Positions 51,966 through 60,025 are shown, numbered from the stretch's first letter. The stretch: 64,000 nucleotides of DNA from Streptomyces sparsogenes (GCF_001704635.1 NZ_MAXF01000038.1:124001-188000), one strand, 5' to 3'. Notes: a model not told the origin generated them from the sequence alone. Numbers and translations are program-made.

Positions 51966-52778
51966 TCAGAACAGCGCCGGCGCCGCCTCCGCGGCCCGGG
52001 CCGGGACGGTCACGGGCCGCGGCTCGACAGGGCGCAGCGCGAGGGACAGGGACAGGGCCGAGTGGTCGGTCAGCCGGTCGGGCCCGGTGCGCACCTCATG
52101 GATGTACGAGCAGCAGCGCAGCCTCGTCGCGAGCCGGGCGGATACGTGGGCGTGGTCGTACCGGTAGCCATCCCCGGTGCGCCCGACCCAGGAGTATTCG
52201 AGCGCGTCCGGGTGCAGGGTGCGGAACGCGTCGACGTACCCGGTCTCAGCGAACCAGCCGTAGAACCGGTATTCGAACGGCTTGAAAAACCGGTACCTCG
52301 GGATATGGGTGGGCTCCAGGACGTTGAAGTCGCCGAGGATCAGGCGGGCGCCCACGGCGCCGCTCGGAAGCTCCGCACTGCACGCGTCCAGGAAGCGGGT
52401 CTTGCGCTCGGTCTTCGCCGGCGACGCGTCCCGCGACGGCACGTACAGACCGACGATGTCGACCGGGCCCTCCTCGGTATCCACGGTCACCGATACCGCG
52501 CGGTGCGGGAGGTACGACAGGCCGGGCAGCCCCGACCGGGCGGCAAGGCGGCTGACGATCATCGCGCCCCGCTCGCCGCGCACCGGCGGGCGCGGAAAGA
52601 CCACCTCATAGCCGGCCGCGCGGAACTTGGTCTCCAGCAGGTCGCAGCCGACGCTGTCAGCGGTCTCGGTAAGTACGAGCACCGGCTCCGGCCGCGTGGC
52701 CAGGTACTCGAGTTGGCGCTCGGCCCGCTCCCGGCCCGGGTTGTTCAGGTTGAACGTCAGCACGTCCAGGGTGGTCAT
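51966..52778 (-). CDS. Endonuclease/exonuclease/phosphatase-superfamily protein
   Basis: A 270-residue EEP-fold enzyme. Active-site elements in order are LTFNLNN, LVLTETADSVG (metal Glu), IVGLYVPSRD, LILGDFNVLEPTH (Asp/Asn pair) and RLTDHSALSLSLALR (catalytic His). Substrates of the family include nucleic acids, nucleotides and phosphoesters. ATG 52778 overlaps the kinase stop as ATGA, so the three genes rSAM-kinase-EEP are made together. No signal peptide, hence cytoplasmic. Confidence 0.87.
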   Translation of the reverse strand: MTTLDVLTFNLNNPGRERAERQLEYLATRPEPVLVLTETADSVGCDLLETKFRAAGYEVVFPRPPVRGERGAMIVSRLAARSGLPGLSYLPHRAVSVTVDTEEGPVDIVGLYVPSRDASPAKTERKTRFLDACSAELPSGAVGARLILGDFNVLEPTHIPRYRFFKPFEYRFYGWFAETGYVDAFRTLHPDALEYSWVGRTGDGYRYDHAHVSARLATRLRCCSYIHEVRTGPDRLTDHSALSLSLALRPVEPRPVTVPARAAEAAPALF

Positions 52779-53389
52779 AAGCGGCCCCTCATCCACGGTT
52801 CCCTGATCGCCGCCACGATCGCGCGGGCGATGTCGTCCGGGCCGGCGGTGGAGGCGTCCAGTTGCAGCACCCGCACGCCACTGGCCATGAGGAACCTAGC
52901 GGCCTCGAGGTACAGCGCGCATTCCTGCTCAGTCCCGCCAGGCTCGCGCTCATAGCGGCTGTGCGCTCCACGGCGGCCGAGCCGCTTGGTGATGACGTCG
53001 GCCCGGGCGTTGAGGATGACGGCCAGGTCCGGCATGTCGGCCTGCCGGTTGAGCTCCCAGACGAAGTCGCGGCCGACGCCGTCGAGGACCTGGAGAACGA
53101 GCGATGAGGCGATGTACCGGTCACACACGACGGCATCGCCGCGGGCCACGGCCGGCCGGATCTCCCGCTCCAGGTGGCTGTACCGGTCGGCGGCGATCAG
53201 GCACGCCATGGTCATCCCCCGGTAATCCTCGGTGCCATGGCGGGCGAGCTGCCCCAGCGTGGTGTCGCTCGGTTCCCGCGTCTGGTGGACTGGGAGGCCG
53301 GCCGCGCGCAACTGCGAGACGACGGCGGCCGTCACGGTCGACTTCCCCACGCCGCCCGGCCCGTCGATGGTGACGAACATGCCCGTCAT
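52775..53389 (-). CDS. Thymidylate-kinase-like NMP kinase
   Basis: A 204-residue P-loop kinase. Walker A is DGPGGVGKST (residues 9-18), and the dTMP kinase DR(Y/H/F) motif is VVCDRYIASSLVLQVLDGVG. A LID-like Arg cluster is GRRGAHSRYEREPGG, and VHQTREPSDTTLG is the usual TREP block. A second, divergent tmk-like gene on an island suggests phosphorylation of a modified or unusual nucleotide rather than housekeeping dTMP. ATG 53389 overlaps the radical SAM stop as ATGA. Confidence 0.88.
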   Translation of the reverse strand: MTGMFVTIDGPGGVGKSTVTAAVVSQLRAAGLPVHQTREPSDTTLGQLARHGTEDYRGMTMACLIAADRYSHLEREIRPAVARGDAVVCDRYIASSLVLQVLDGVGRDFVWELNRQADMPDLAVILNARADVITKRLGRRGAHSRYEREPGGTEQECALYLEAARFLMASGVRVLQLDASTAGPDDIARAIVAAIREPWMRGRL

Positions 53390-54492
53390 GACACCCCCAC
53401 GAGCGGCAGCACGCGGGACTGCGGCGGAACGACGGGGCACAGCTCGCTGTCCACAGCGCCGACGCGGTAGCCGGCCGCCACCACCGCGGCCGGGCAGCCC
53501 TTCCCGCACGACGGCGACATGGCGCAGCTACCACACGTGGGGTTGTCGCCCACCGTCCACCGCTCGTGGAACTTGTAGGCGTCGAGCTGGGCGGCGATGT
53601 CGTTGTCGGCCCAGACGTTCCCGACGATGAAGTCCGTATCGGGATGCTGGCTCGCCTTCGTGCGGGCGGCAAACACCAGGTAGGGGCAGACGGCGACCTC
53701 GCCCTTGGTGAACACGTAGATGATCGTGTTTGCCTCGCACCCGGCGAGCGGCTTGTCGTCGTTGGGGAACCGGATGTGCACCACGTCCAGGTCGTCGCCC
53801 TCGAACGGCATCGTCAGGTCGCGGATGTGCCGCATGTGGTCGTCCGGCCGGCGCAGCCGGCGTTGTGAGTTGGCGCCGCGTCCCATCGGCCCAAGGGGGT
53901 TCATCAGCACGTACTTCGCCCCCTGATCCTTGGCGAAGGCACAGAGCTGCGCGTATTCCTCGTCCTGGGCCAGGTTGTTGGGCGTGCAGAGCAGCCCTTG
54001 CAGGATGCCGGCCGCAGCGAACCGTTTCACGGTCTCGACGGTCTCCTTGAATCCCTCGGGGCGGCCCCGGAACTTCCCGTGAGACTCGGCTGAGAACCCG
54101 TCGAGACTGACGTTCATGTGGGCACCGAGCTGGGCCAGGAGGGTGATCTGGTGGTCGGTGACCATGGTCGCGTTGGTGCACACACCTACGCCCATGTCCA
54201 CCGCGCGGAACTCGCGCACGATCTGGATGAGGTCCGCGTGCATGAACGGCTCCCCGCCGGTCAGCGTCACTCGGTTGACGCGGGCCGCCGCGAGCTGCGG
54301 GATGAGCTGGTCCCGGATGGCCTCCAGCACCATGTACTCGCCCCGCTTCGTCGCCGAGACGAAGCAGTGCCCACACCGCTCGTTGCAAGGCTCACAGATT
54401 TGGATGAGCGCCTTGCGGTACGGGTGGTCGACGGTCGTGCGGAAGTAGCAGGACGCGGCCCGTCCGTCGCTGATGATTGGGCGTGCGGTCAC
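53386..54492 (-). CDS. Radical SAM/SPASM protein
   Basis: A 368-residue radical SAM enzyme. Cluster motif CNERCGHC (C36, C40, C43), SAM-binding LTGGEPF (about 77-83) and NVSLDGFSAESHGKFRG. A C-terminal SPASM region has many Cys (CPYLVFAA, GDNPTCGSCAMSPSCGKGCP), binding auxiliary Fe-S clusters. SPASM enzymes usually modify peptides (PqqE, sactionine and other RiPP maturases), some other substrates. GTG 54492 has GGAGG ahead. It heads the minus-strand operon with the kinase and EEP genes; the only small protein next to it is the Cys-rich one upstream. Confidence 0.9.
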   Translation of the reverse strand: MTARPIISDGRAASCYFRTTVDHPYRKALIQICEPCNERCGHCFVSATKRGEYMVLEAIRDQLIPQLAAARVNRVTLTGGEPFMHADLIQIVREFRAVDMGVGVCTNATMVTDHQITLLAQLGAHMNVSLDGFSAESHGKFRGRPEGFKETVETVKRFAAAGILQGLLCTPNNLAQDEEYAQLCAFAKDQGAKYVLMNPLGPMGRGANSQRRLRRPDDHMRHIRDLTMPFEGDDLDVVHIRFPNDDKPLAGCEANTIIYVFTKGEVAVCPYLVFAARTKASQHPDTDFIVGNVWADNDIAAQLDAYKFHERWTVGDNPTCGSCAMSPSCGKGCPAAVVAAGYRVGAVDSELCPVVPPQSRVLPLVGVS

Positions 54493-54574
54493 ACAAACCT
54501 CCAAGGGTGGATGGTGTGGAGCCCGCGCCCCGGCCGGGCGACAGGTCAGCGCGGCCGGGGGCGGGAGTCTTGGG

Positions 54575-54940
54575 TCAGGCAGGGACGTACGCCAGCGCGA
54601 TGCGCACCTTGTCTTCGAGACGCTGGATGCAGGCGTCGCAGACGGTGAGCGGGGCCTCCTGGCCGCCTCGCTCGACCGTGCCGAGCATCAGCGTCGGCAC
54701 ATCGATGCGCTCACACCACAGCCAGCAGGCGCCCGCGGCCCAACGCCCTCGCCGGGGCGCCGGTACTGTGCCACGTATGAGGGCGGCCCGGAGCATGGCC
54801 TCCAGGCGCCGGATACATGGCTCGCATGCGTACAGGGGAGCACTCCCGCTCTCCCCCTTCACCGGCCCCAGCCAGAGCACCCGGGCCGCGGTGCGCTCGC
54901 ACCACAGCCAGCACCGGCCTGTGGTCCATCGCCGTCGCAT
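54575..54940 (-). CDS. Cysteine-rich protein with internal duplication
   Basis: A 121-residue protein built of two related halves. GRCWLWCERTAARVLWLGPV, then PLYACEPCIRRLEAMLRAAL, is repeated as GACWLWCERIDVPTLMLGTV, then PLTVCDACIQRLEDKVRIAL. Each half thus has CWLWCE and a CxxC, four Cys like a small zinc ribbon. ATG 54940 was chosen as it opens repeat one; the ribosome site is weak and a longer N-terminus is possible. It lies just upstream of the radical SAM gene on the same strand, 83 bases apart. No known family recognised. Confidence 0.6.
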   Translation of the reverse strand: MRRRWTTGRCWLWCERTAARVLWLGPVKGESGSAPLYACEPCIRRLEAMLRAALIRGTVPAPRRGRWAAGACWLWCERIDVPTLMLGTVERGGQEAPLTVCDACIQRLEDKVRIALAYVPA

Positions 54941-55066
54941 GGAGGAGAGCCCCCTCTTGGTCTGTCGTGTCGTGACGGCTCCGGCCGCCCTCCCGCGGGG
55001 GCCGGGTGGACGGCCGGAGCCCCGGACCCACCTCGGGCCGGCACGGGACACCGGCCTGGTGGGTGG

Positions 55067-55153
55067 TCATGGGTGCGTGATGCCGTAGCCGAGCGCGCCC
55101 AGCAGCGCAGCCAGGACGACCACGTACAGCGCCTGTGCGGCGCCCGGCCTCAT
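55067..55153 (-). CDS. 28-residue single-helix membrane peptide
   Basis: ATG 55153 sits within the XRE regulator's stop (ATGA). The peptide is MRPGAAQALYVVVLAALLGA followed by LGYGITHP, one membrane helix with no other domain. The exact coupling supports that it is translated. Its function is unknown; it may be a membrane-active small protein tied to the regulator above it. Confidence 0.5.
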   Translation of the reverse strand: MRPGAAQALYVVVLAALLGALGYGITHP

Positions 55154-56034
55154 CCCGCCAGCCTTTCCGAGGAGGCACCGGTGGGCAGGTGAGCGGCCAA
55201 CTCCTCGAACTGGACGCGGGCCCGCTCCAGCATCCACACGCCTTGCATGGCAGGAACGGCTTCTGCCTGAGCAGCCCACAGCCGCTCACGCCACGGCCTC
55301 ACCTCACTGCCGGTGTAGTAGACGGCGAAGCTCGGCCCCTCCTGCGCGACCAGCTCATGCCCATGCACCGTCATCCAGTACAGGAGGCTGGGCGCGGGCG
55401 GGAGGACGGCGGCCTGCATCGGCACCACCAGGACCAACAGCCCGTCACCGGAGGCCGCGAGGTCGCGAAGATGGGCCATCTGATGTGCCATGACGGGCGG
55501 GTGCCCGAGGCTGCGCATGAGTACGGTCTCGTCCAGGAGAACGGTCACACCGCCAGTAAGCGGGCTCAGCGGCTGGCGCGCCGGGACCCGGGGCAACTCG
55601 GCCGACTGCGCCACCATCGCCAGATGGTCAACCGGATAGCCGGGCACCCGGGCGATCTCGGGCACCGCATACGCGCTGTAGATCGAGAGGGGATCAGCCT
55701 GCCCTTGGCAGGCGCGCAGCCGGTCCAGCCACCCCGGCGTGCTGTCGACCACCACGTGCTGGCGAGGCTCACGAAGCAGATCCTGCACACCCCTGACGGT
55801 GAGGAAGTCCTCGACACCGTAGTGGCGCAGCAGCCCAACCGCGTCCACCTGCCGGCGTAGGTGACCAGTCTCAAGACGGGAGATCTTCGATTTCGAACAG
55901 CGGATCGCCATCCCGGCCTCGTGCTCGGTGAGCCCCTGCGTGAGCCGCAGCGCCCGCAGGTAGGCCCCCACCACCAGCGTCGCCGCGGCCGGAGCCTCCC
56001 GCTTGCTCCTGGTGTATGTGGATCGTGTGCTCAT
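55150..56034 (-). CDS. XRE-family regulator with DUF5753 domain (island)
   Basis: A 294-residue protein. The XRE helix-turn-helix (about 25-75; YLRALRLTQGLTEHEAGMAI, CSKSKISRLETGHLRR) is followed by a DUF5753 domain (YAVPEIARVPGYPVDHLAM, VLLDETVLMRSLGHP, VVPMQAAVLPPAPS). ATG 56034 overlaps the IclR stop. No DUF397 partner is found; a 28-residue membrane peptide takes that position. Confidence 0.87.
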   Translation of the reverse strand: MSTRSTYTRSKREAPAAATLVVGAYLRALRLTQGLTEHEAGMAIRCSKSKISRLETGHLRRQVDAVGLLRHYGVEDFLTVRGVQDLLREPRQHVVVDSTPGWLDRLRACQGQADPLSIYSAYAVPEIARVPGYPVDHLAMVAQSAELPRVPARQPLSPLTGGVTVLLDETVLMRSLGHPPVMAHQMAHLRDLAASGDGLLVLVVPMQAAVLPPAPSLLYWMTVHGHELVAQEGPSFAVYYTGSEVRPWRERLWAAQAEAVPAMQGVWMLERARVQFEELAAHLPTGASSERLAG

Positions 56035-56882
56035 ACCGTCCCCCGCCGCTTCGCTGTCAACAGGTGCAGACGGCTCACTGGCGTACCGCTCCGGTACAGG
56101 CATTCGCTGATCACTTCACTCGCCGACGCCACTTTGAGCAGGGTCCTGCCATGTACCCGGCCCGGAGTCTCAGTCAGCGCCGTGACCGGCCCTGAGATCA
56201 CGAGGACGCCCACAAGCTCCTTGCTCCGGTCCAATACCGGTGCGGCGACGGTGGCGAGACGGTAAGTCGGGCCGCTGAAGCCCTGCGCCCAACCCCGGCG
56301 ACGCGTCTGGGCCAACATGTCGGCTGTATAGGGGGCAGTGCGGTGCGGTGCGGGACCGGCCCGGTCCGTCGAGTACTGCCAGGCGAGGAACGTCCGCGTG
56401 ACGGGATCGTCGGCGAACGGGACGGGCACGCCGAGCTGCGACCGGCCCGCGGCATGGAGATCCAGCACTTCAGCGATGCAGACCCGTGCGGTGTCGGCCG
56501 GGCCTCGGCGCCGGACCAGGCGGACGGCAGACGCACCGGTCGCATCGCGCAGGGCAGCGAGCTTTTCGATCCCTGAGCCGGCCGTGGGAACCTCGTCGGT
56601 CGTAGCCCCCGGGCGGGCTATGCGAGGGCCGGGGGCGATCTGGCCGTCCTCCTGGCGGGCGGCCAGTCCGAGACGGATCATGGCCCGGACCAGTCGAGCC
56701 ACGGTATTGCGGGGGATGCCGGTAGCGGCGGCTATCTCGGACGGGGAGGCTGAGTCGCGTCCGATCACGTCGAGGACGGCTGCGGCCTTGTCGAGGACCC
56801 CCACACCGCAGCCCACCTTTTCAGGGTCGGCCCACGGTTGGGGGCTGGAGGTTCGAGGGCGGGGCACGGACGGGGTACTCAC
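56031..56882 (-). CDS. IclR-type winged-helix regulator
   Basis: A 283-residue regulator. The N-terminal winged helix is DKAAAVLDVIGRDSASPSEI, then AAATGIPRNTVARLVRAMIR, then LGLAARQEDGQIAPG, typical of IclR. A C-terminal effector-like domain follows (FSGPTYRLATVAAPVLDRSK, LVGVLVISGPVTAL). GTG 56882 overlaps the ATP-binding gene's stop as GTGA, and its own stop overlaps the XRE start as ATGA. Confidence 0.84.
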   Translation of the reverse strand: MSTPSVPRPRTSSPQPWADPEKVGCGVGVLDKAAAVLDVIGRDSASPSEIAAATGIPRNTVARLVRAMIRLGLAARQEDGQIAPGPRIARPGATTDEVPTAGSGIEKLAALRDATGASAVRLVRRRGPADTARVCIAEVLDLHAAGRSQLGVPVPFADDPVTRTFLAWQYSTDRAGPAPHRTAPYTADMLAQTRRRGWAQGFSGPTYRLATVAAPVLDRSKELVGVLVISGPVTALTETPGRVHGRTLLKVASASEVISECLYRSGTPVSRLHLLTAKRRGTV

Positions 56883-57328
56883 CGAGCGCCCTCCAGCTCG
56901 AGGTCTGCCCAGGTTCGCTTCCCCCAGGGAAGTGGGTCGATGCCCCACTTCAGGGATAGTGCGTCCACGATGACCAGTCCACGGCCGTGCTCTTCGCTGG
57001 GAGAGACAGTCCGCAGCACCGGCTCGGCGTGGCTCTTGTCAACGACCGCCAGGCGTACCCGGCGGTCGTCGGTGCGAGTCACGGTGAAGCGAATGTGACC
57101 GCCGCGGGCGTGGTCGACCGCGTTGGCGACCAGCTCAGATACGACGTGCATCGCGTCATCGACGAGCTGGGGCAGATGCCAGGTCTCCAGTACGGTCCGC
57201 ACCAGCTGCCGGGCGAGGGCTGCAGATTCCACCTCGCGCGGGAACACGTGGGTGTAGGCCGGCGCCCCGACGGCGGACGGCACCGCTCCGGGGCCCTCTG
57301 GCGTTTGTGGCACAGCTCTGGTCGTCAC
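56879..57328 (-). CDS. ATP-binding regulatory protein (HATPase_c_2)
   Basis: A 149-residue RsbW/SpoIIAB-like GHKL protein. N box HVVSELVANAVDHARGGHIR, then VDKSHAEPVLRTVSPSEEHG, and GRGLVIVDALSLKWG. Such single-domain proteins are frequent beside Streptomyces regulators, where they may bind sigma factors or act as serine kinases. Start GTG 57328. It heads the four-gene regulatory operon of the island. Confidence 0.86.
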   Translation of the reverse strand: MTTRAVPQTPEGPGAVPSAVGAPAYTHVFPREVESAALARQLVRTVLETWHLPQLVDDAMHVVSELVANAVDHARGGHIRFTVTRTDDRRVRLAVVDKSHAEPVLRTVSPSEEHGRGLVIVDALSLKWGIDPLPWGKRTWADLELEGAR

Positions 57329-57494
57329 GTCGGGCTCCCCTGCATGTCTGCGAAGGGGCGGCGCTGGCCAGTCCTGGCGGGAGCGTGGGCCAGCGCCGCC
57401 GTCGTGCAGATCACGCTAGGTGTGCGCGCGATCACATCCCAGTGAAGAAGTGCCGTAATTCAGCGTCAGCTTACCCAGCGACTAAGGCACTTCT

Positions 57495-58727
57495 TCATAG
57501 TGCAGGGTCGACGCCCAGCCGACCCGCGAGCTTCCGCAGCTCACGGTCGCGGCGCCGCTCGTTCTCCAGCAGGCCCTCCACCGTGGATGCGGCGAGCACC
57601 TGGTGGGTCAGCCATTCCGGATGTTTCTCGTCGAGGTCGAGCAGCACTTGGCGGGCGCCCTGGTCATCCTGTGTCTGGTAGCGGGCGAAAGCGACATCCA
57701 GCCGGTGCCTGGCGCGTGAGATTTCCCATGGCAGCTCGGCCACGTTGACTTTGCTGGCTGTCTCAATGGCCTGGTCCGGGTGGCCGAGCGACACCTGGAT
57801 AGTCGTCGCCTGCATTCCCACGCTCGCCGGGCCGAAGCTGGTCCCACGCACTCGTACCGGGCCGCACAGCTCGGCCGCGGCCTTCGCCCGCCTAAGGAGA
57901 GTGAACGCCTCATCCTTCGAGCTATCCGAATCAGTGCGCTTGGCTCGCGACGCCGAGACAGCGCCGGAGAGCAGCAGCACACCGAACATCGCGAACGCTT
58001 GTGGGATGTTGTCCGAGAACCTCGGCTCGATCTCTGCGGCCTTGCGGGCAGCCACTTGCTGGGCCTCGCTCCACCGGCCTTGCCGTAGGAGGACGAATGA
58101 CAGCGTCGAGACAGCCAGGGCGTGTCGCAGTTCGTCACTGGCGCGCGCGGTAGCGTGCATCGCCCGCTCGACGGCGGTGTAGGCCAGATCGGTTTGGCCG
58201 AGCTGTGCGGCCACCTCCGCGACAAGGATGTGAGCAGCGGCAGACAGCGACCATACGGTGTCGTGGTCGGGGCCGCCCTCGGCCTCTCGGGTGGCTGCTC
58301 TCAAGTCGCTCACCAGCCCGGGCAGCATGGTGACGAGGTCGGTGAACTCACCCCGCTGGTAGTAGCCCCGGGCCTTCTTCAGGACCGGGCGCAGGTCCGC
58401 CGCACTGGGGGCATCGCTGTCGTTGCCGTATTGCTCCAGCCCTGGCAGATCGCCGGGGGTCTGGATGGCTGCGCGCAGGGCGACAAGTCCGCCTTGGGGC
58501 GCGAGGGAGTTCGTCATGGTGGGTTGACCTAGCAGGCGCGCCAGTTCGATGTCGAGCGCGGCCGCCAGTTTCTGGTACGTCGTGATCCGCGCCCCGCGTT
58601 GCGTGCCCTGCTCCAACCGGCGGATCGTGTCGATGGACACGTCCGCCCGCTCGGCGAGCTGCTCCTGAGTGAGTTCACGAATATCGCGAAGCCGGGCAAT
58701 ACGCTTGCCTACGGACAAATCTGTCAT
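57495..58727 (-). CDS. XRE-family regulator with TPR-like C-terminus
   Basis: A 410-residue protein. The XRE domain (about 5-65; RIARLRDIRELTQEQLAERA, then DVSIDTIRRLEQGTQRG) is followed by a helical TPR-like array of about 300 residues (LSAAAHILVAEVAAQLGQTD, LAYTAVERAMHATARAS, LLRQGRWSEAQQVAARKAAE). This is the architecture of peptide-sensing regulators. ATG 58727 was selected. It is convergent with the small ORF at 58898 and separate from the operon to the left. Confidence 0.85.
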   Translation of the reverse strand: MTDLSVGKRIARLRDIRELTQEQLAERADVSIDTIRRLEQGTQRGARITTYQKLAAALDIELARLLGQPTMTNSLAPQGGLVALRAAIQTPGDLPGLEQYGNDSDAPSAADLRPVLKKARGYYQRGEFTDLVTMLPGLVSDLRAATREAEGGPDHDTVWSLSAAAHILVAEVAAQLGQTDLAYTAVERAMHATARASDELRHALAVSTLSFVLLRQGRWSEAQQVAARKAAEIEPRFSDNIPQAFAMFGVLLLSGAVSASRAKRTDSDSSKDEAFTLLRRAKAAAELCGPVRVRGTSFGPASVGMQATTIQVSLGHPDQAIETASKVNVAELPWEISRARHRLDVAFARYQTQDDQGARQVLLDLDEKHPEWLTHQVLAASTVEGLLENERRRDRELRKLAGRLGVDPAL

Positions 58728-58897
58728 GCGATACACCCCCGCCAGAAGGTCTTTCAGCCACCGTACGCCCGGCGCAGGGAATCGGGGGACCCTAAAGGGG
58801 CCCGAACACACGAAAGTGCCTCATCCCCCCGCTCGTGAGGTCAGAGCAGGGGGTATGCGCATAAGCTCGCGGCGCTCCAGCCTTAGGATCCGAGGTC

Positions 58898-59107
58898 GTG
58901 GACATCCCCGACAGACTCAGCAGCCTCCGGCAGATCGCGGACGCGGAGTACGCCAAGCTCGCCGGGCTCATCGGCGACGAGCACGAGGCACAGTGGAAGC
59001 GCTGGCGAGACGCCGCTATCGAGAGCCAGGCGGCTGTCACCGAGCACGCCAAGGAAGCGGGGAAACGGCCCCTCAGCCCGCCACCGGCCACATGCCCATG
59101 CCGGTGA
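58898..59107 (+). CDS. Small hypothetical island protein
   Basis: A 69-residue helical protein (MDIPDRLSSLRQIADAEYAK, LAGLIGDEHEAQWKRWRDAA) with a Pro/Cys tail. Short proteins with this IPD...RLxxL...EAQWxRW pattern are familiar on Streptomyces integrative elements. GTG start at 58898 after GAGGTC. Function unknown. A 19-bp hairpin follows. Confidence 0.65.
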   Translation: MDIPDRLSSLRQIADAEYAKLAGLIGDEHEAQWKRWRDAAIESQAAVTEHAKEAGKRPLSPPPATCPCR

Positions 59108-59200
59108 GGTTCCCCAAGGGCCTCCGCGCCTCCCGCGAGCAGCCCCAGCACGACCGCACCGCCGATGGCGTGGGCGACCCCGCCTAGACCCCGCCAGGGA

Positions 59201-59242
59201 CGCGAAGCAGGGGCCCCGGGATTCCGGGGCCCCTGCTTCGCG
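59201..59242. terminator. Bidirectional terminator near the right island end
   Basis: A perfect 19-bp stem (59201-59219 with 59224-59242) around GATT, between the convergent small ORF and the integrase-like fragment. Confidence 0.9.
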
Positions 59243-59253
59243 ACCGCGGGCCG

Positions 59254-59838
59254 TCAGGTGACCGCCTCCCGGCCGTCGCTCACCGCCAGAGCCGGGTTGA
59301 GCGAGCAGATCCGCAGCGCGTCCGTACGAGCCTGCTCGTAGGCAGCCCGCACCGCCTCCTGCTCCAGCCCCCACGCCTCGGCCTCCGTCTCCGCGCCGGG
59401 CCCGGGACGCCACTCTGCCCGGGACTGCGCCGGCTCTTCGGTGTAGCCCGGCTCGAACTCCCAGACCCACCTGCCGCGCAACTCGTGCACGTCCTGGCCG
59501 GCCGACAGCTCCGTGCCGTCGCCGCCGTACACGACCGGCCCCACTGACCAGACCCACACCCGGTCCGGGACCGAGGACCGCACCTCATGCACGCCACCGA
59601 GCACCTGGCGCTTCCACCACTCCAGCGACCACGTCTCAATGCGCACCGCCCCGCCGACGTCCTTGGCCCACAGGGCCGCCGTCCTCTCATTGACGGCTTG
59701 CTTGAAGACCTCCGCCGACTCCTCGTCGTCGAACAGCTCAGTCCCCTGGCCGGCCGCGCGCTTGCCGCCGATATTCCACTTCACCTGGTAGCTGGTGATC
59801 TGCCCAGCCGAGTTCCTGCGCGGTGTGACGTACGCCAC
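59254..59838 (-). CDS. Integrase N-terminal-like protein lacking a catalytic domain
   Basis: A 194-residue protein. Residues 1-60 (AYVTPRRNSAGQITSYQVKW, NIGGKRAAGQGTELFDDEES, AEVFKQAVNERTAALW) match the arm-DNA-binding start of Streptomyces tyrosine integrases. Instead of a core-binding and catalytic domain, it continues with an unrelated Trp-rich sequence (IETWSLEWWKRQVLGGVHEV, VWVWSVGPVVYGGDG, WEFEPGYTEEPAQSR). There is no R...HxxR...Y set. Its position beside the tRNA fits a relic of the island's own integrase, or a captured DNA-binding domain with a new partner domain. Start GTG 59838, no strong ribosome site. Confidence 0.65.
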   Translation of the reverse strand: MAYVTPRRNSAGQITSYQVKWNIGGKRAAGQGTELFDDEESAEVFKQAVNERTAALWAKDVGGAVRIETWSLEWWKRQVLGGVHEVRSSVPDRVWVWSVGPVVYGGDGTELSAGQDVHELRGRWVWEFEPGYTEEPAQSRAEWRPGPGAETEAEAWGLEQEAVRAAYEQARTDALRICSLNPALAVSDGREAVT

Positions 59839-59941
59839 GGAAAAGAAGATAGCGCCGCGTGCTCCCACGGTGCTCCCAACCGTGAGAGCATGACGACGCT
59901 TCCCCGCCAATAACCGCTGGTCAACGCGGGTAAATGACGAG

Positions 59942-59965
59942 GTGCCCGGAACCGGACTTGAACCG
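59942..59965. repeat. Right attachment-site copy within tRNA-Leu
   Basis: 24 bases identical to 50962-50985. It covers the acceptor 3' strand and T-arm of the intact tRNA-Leu gene, so integration kept the tRNA functional. Confidence 0.88.
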
Positions 59966-60025
59966 GTACGCCCGCGAGGGGCAGCGAGGTTTAAGCTCGC
60001 CGTGTCTGCATTCCACCATCCGGGC
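59943..60025 (-). tRNA. tRNA-Leu (anticodon TAA)
   Basis: An 83-base gene on the minus strand. The acceptor GCCCGGA pairs with TCCGGGC and the discriminator base is A. The anticodon arm GCGAG-CTTAAAC-CTCGC has anticodon TAA. A class II long variable arm and T-arm ACCGG-TTCAAGT-CCGGT follow. No CCA is encoded. The TTA-decoding tRNA-Leu would be the bldA type if the anticodon is unmodified TAA, which is notable because the island attaches to it. Confidence 0.9.

Larger units (their letters stand above)
50962..59965. mobile_element. Genomic island integrated in tRNA-Leu(TAA)
   Basis: About 9.0 kb bounded by exact 24-bp direct repeats, the right one forming the 3' end of an intact tRNA-Leu gene. 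The repeat region covers the T-arm and acceptor stem, the usual crossover zone of tyrosine recombinases. Cargo: MazG-like, EEP, thymidylate-kinase-like and radical SAM genes, a Cys-rich protein, and a block of XRE, IclR-type and ATP-binding regulators. Next to the tRNA lies only an N-terminal integrase-like fragment; no catalytic integrase, excisionase, replication or transfer gene is evident. The island therefore looks immobile. Confidence 0.82.

Noticed and set aside
53386..54492. Prokaryotic viperin, because a nucleotide kinase is next to it
   Set aside because: The C-terminal Cys-rich SPASM region and the CNERCGHC motif fit SPASM enzymes, not viperins, which lack SPASM clusters.
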